The position numbers were made by a program, and so were the translations under genes. A stretch of 64,000 bases of DNA from Anseranas semipalmata (Eukaryota > Chordata > Aves > Anseriformes > Anseranatidae), in the NCBI GenBank assembly GCA_013399115.1, contig VXAA01006455.1:646669-710668 (forward strand), given 5' to 3'. The notes below the pieces were generated by a model, which had not been told where the DNA came from, did no database searches, and saw nothing but the letters and a program-made list of their open reading frames with translations. Positions 63,599 through 64,000 of the stretch are shown piece after piece (within the stretch, counting starts at the first letter, position 1; every line of letters begins with the position of its first letter).

Positions 63599-63641
63599 CG
63601 CTAAGCTGGCTGCCAAGTGGCGGGCCATTTTGTAAATCCAT
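63599..63641 (-). other. Candidate first coding exon fragment
   Basis: On the minus strand an ATG at 63628 sits in a strong start context (A at -3, G at +4), gives MARHLAASLA in exactly ten codons, and is followed by the donor GTAAGG (63593-63598). An upstream ATG at 63641 opens a different frame (MDLQNGPPLGSQLSG). The sequence around the ATG also matches a YY1 site, so it may be a promoter element instead of a coding start. I recognise no protein. Confidence 0.17.
63624..63632 (+). promoter_or_regulatory. YY1-like site
   Basis: GCCATTTTG, the common YY1 core as seen in many vertebrate CpG-island promoters, next to GGCGG. Match by motif only. Confidence 0.3.
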
Positions 63642-63975
63642 GCGTGGGGATCAAAGAGAGCAAGAGGGGAAGGGTCCGACGAGTCCCGTGTGGCATTCCC
63701 ACCCTTGCCCACCCCTCACCGGGAGCAAGAGCACCCACATGGGAAACCACAATGCAAACCCACCACTGACGCAAGGGAAGAGGGAGGCAGGGAGCGAGCT
63801 CAAGGGGCTGCCAAGGGGCCCCCGGACACGGGGCTGCCCTGCTCCACACGAAGCACGAGGATGGGACGGGAGAGAGCAACAAGACCCAGAAGGGGCCAGC
63901 CCAAACGCAGCCCGAAAACCCCAGCGGCAGAGGAGAGCCCAGGTGCCGGCCAGCCCCGGTGTCCCCCCGGCTCAC

Positions 63976-64000
63976 CTCGCTGCTGACGGGCCCGGGGATG
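63976..64000 (-). other. Candidate 3' end of an exon cut by the window edge
   Basis: On the minus strand the last 25 bases read into CAGCGAG followed by GTGAGC, a near-consensus donor (intron side 63971-63975 and beyond), in CpG-rich DNA. A phase-0 reading ends IPGPVSSE, but the exon could equally be 5' UTR. The rest of it lies outside the window. Confidence 0.3.

Larger units (their letters stand above)
63399..64000. other. CpG-rich region reaching the window edge
   Basis: GC content and CpG density rise clearly from about 63400 to 64000 (for example CGCACCCGGCCCCGCAAGG and repeated ACACGG/CACGAGG-type sequence). This resembles the shore of a CpG island. Together with minus-strand donor-like sites at 63593-63598 and 63971-63975 it suggests that the 5' region of a minus-strand gene lies here or just beyond the edge. 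Confidence 0.45.

Noticed and set aside
1..64000. CRISPR arrays, bacterial operons, tRNA or rRNA genes
   Set aside because: No regularly spaced identical repeats, ribosome-binding sites with clustered long frames, tRNA A/B boxes or rRNA sequence were seen; the repeats identify vertebrate (avian) DNA.

Overview
This window is vertebrate genomic DNA, almost certainly from a bird. The evidence is the repeats: several CR1 LINE copies ending in the avian ATTCTGTG-type tail, a solo LTR of a well-known avian endogenous-retrovirus family, and a GC-rich interspersed repeat I recognise from many non-galliform birds. Base composition is mostly AT-rich and CpG-poor with local GC/CpG-rich patches, as expected for an intron or intergenic stretch of a bird chromosome. 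I see no bacterial operons, no CRISPR array, no rRNA or tRNA gene, and no complete protein-coding gene.

Layout. 1-2.3 kb is unique AT-rich sequence with one weak candidate exon. 2.3-3.35 kb is a minus-strand CR1 body (end of ORF1 and a deleted ORF2). 3.35-25.3 kb is unique non-coding DNA with simple repeats and a few GC-richer patches (about 16.4 and 21.8 kb). 25.3-26.35 kb is a very old, plus-strand CR1 ORF2 relic. 29.4-31.1 kb holds two CR1 copies arranged tail to tail, the right one split by a 365-bp insert. A short CR1 tail lies at 32.48 kb. 36.16-36.72 kb is a solo LTR. 45.4-46.6 kb has a 39-bp exon-like segment on the minus strand next to a CpG-rich patch with possible splice donors. 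52.8-53.1 kb is another GC-rich patch. 63.4-64.0 kb becomes CpG-rich up to the window edge and carries minus-strand donor-like sites.

The simplest reading is that most of the window is a long intron or flank of a minus-strand gene whose CpG-rich 5' region lies at or beyond the right edge, possibly with a small exon near 45.5 kb. This is inference: the exon calls rest on splice-site pattern, CpG content and codon third-position GC, and I cannot name the gene. Splice-like pairs also turn up by chance in several AT-rich places here, so all exon calls are low confidence. No new biological system could be demonstrated; the best-supported unusual structures are the nested insertion at 30.2-30.6 kb, the inverted CR1 pair, the deleted CR1 body and the exon-like element at 45.46 kb.
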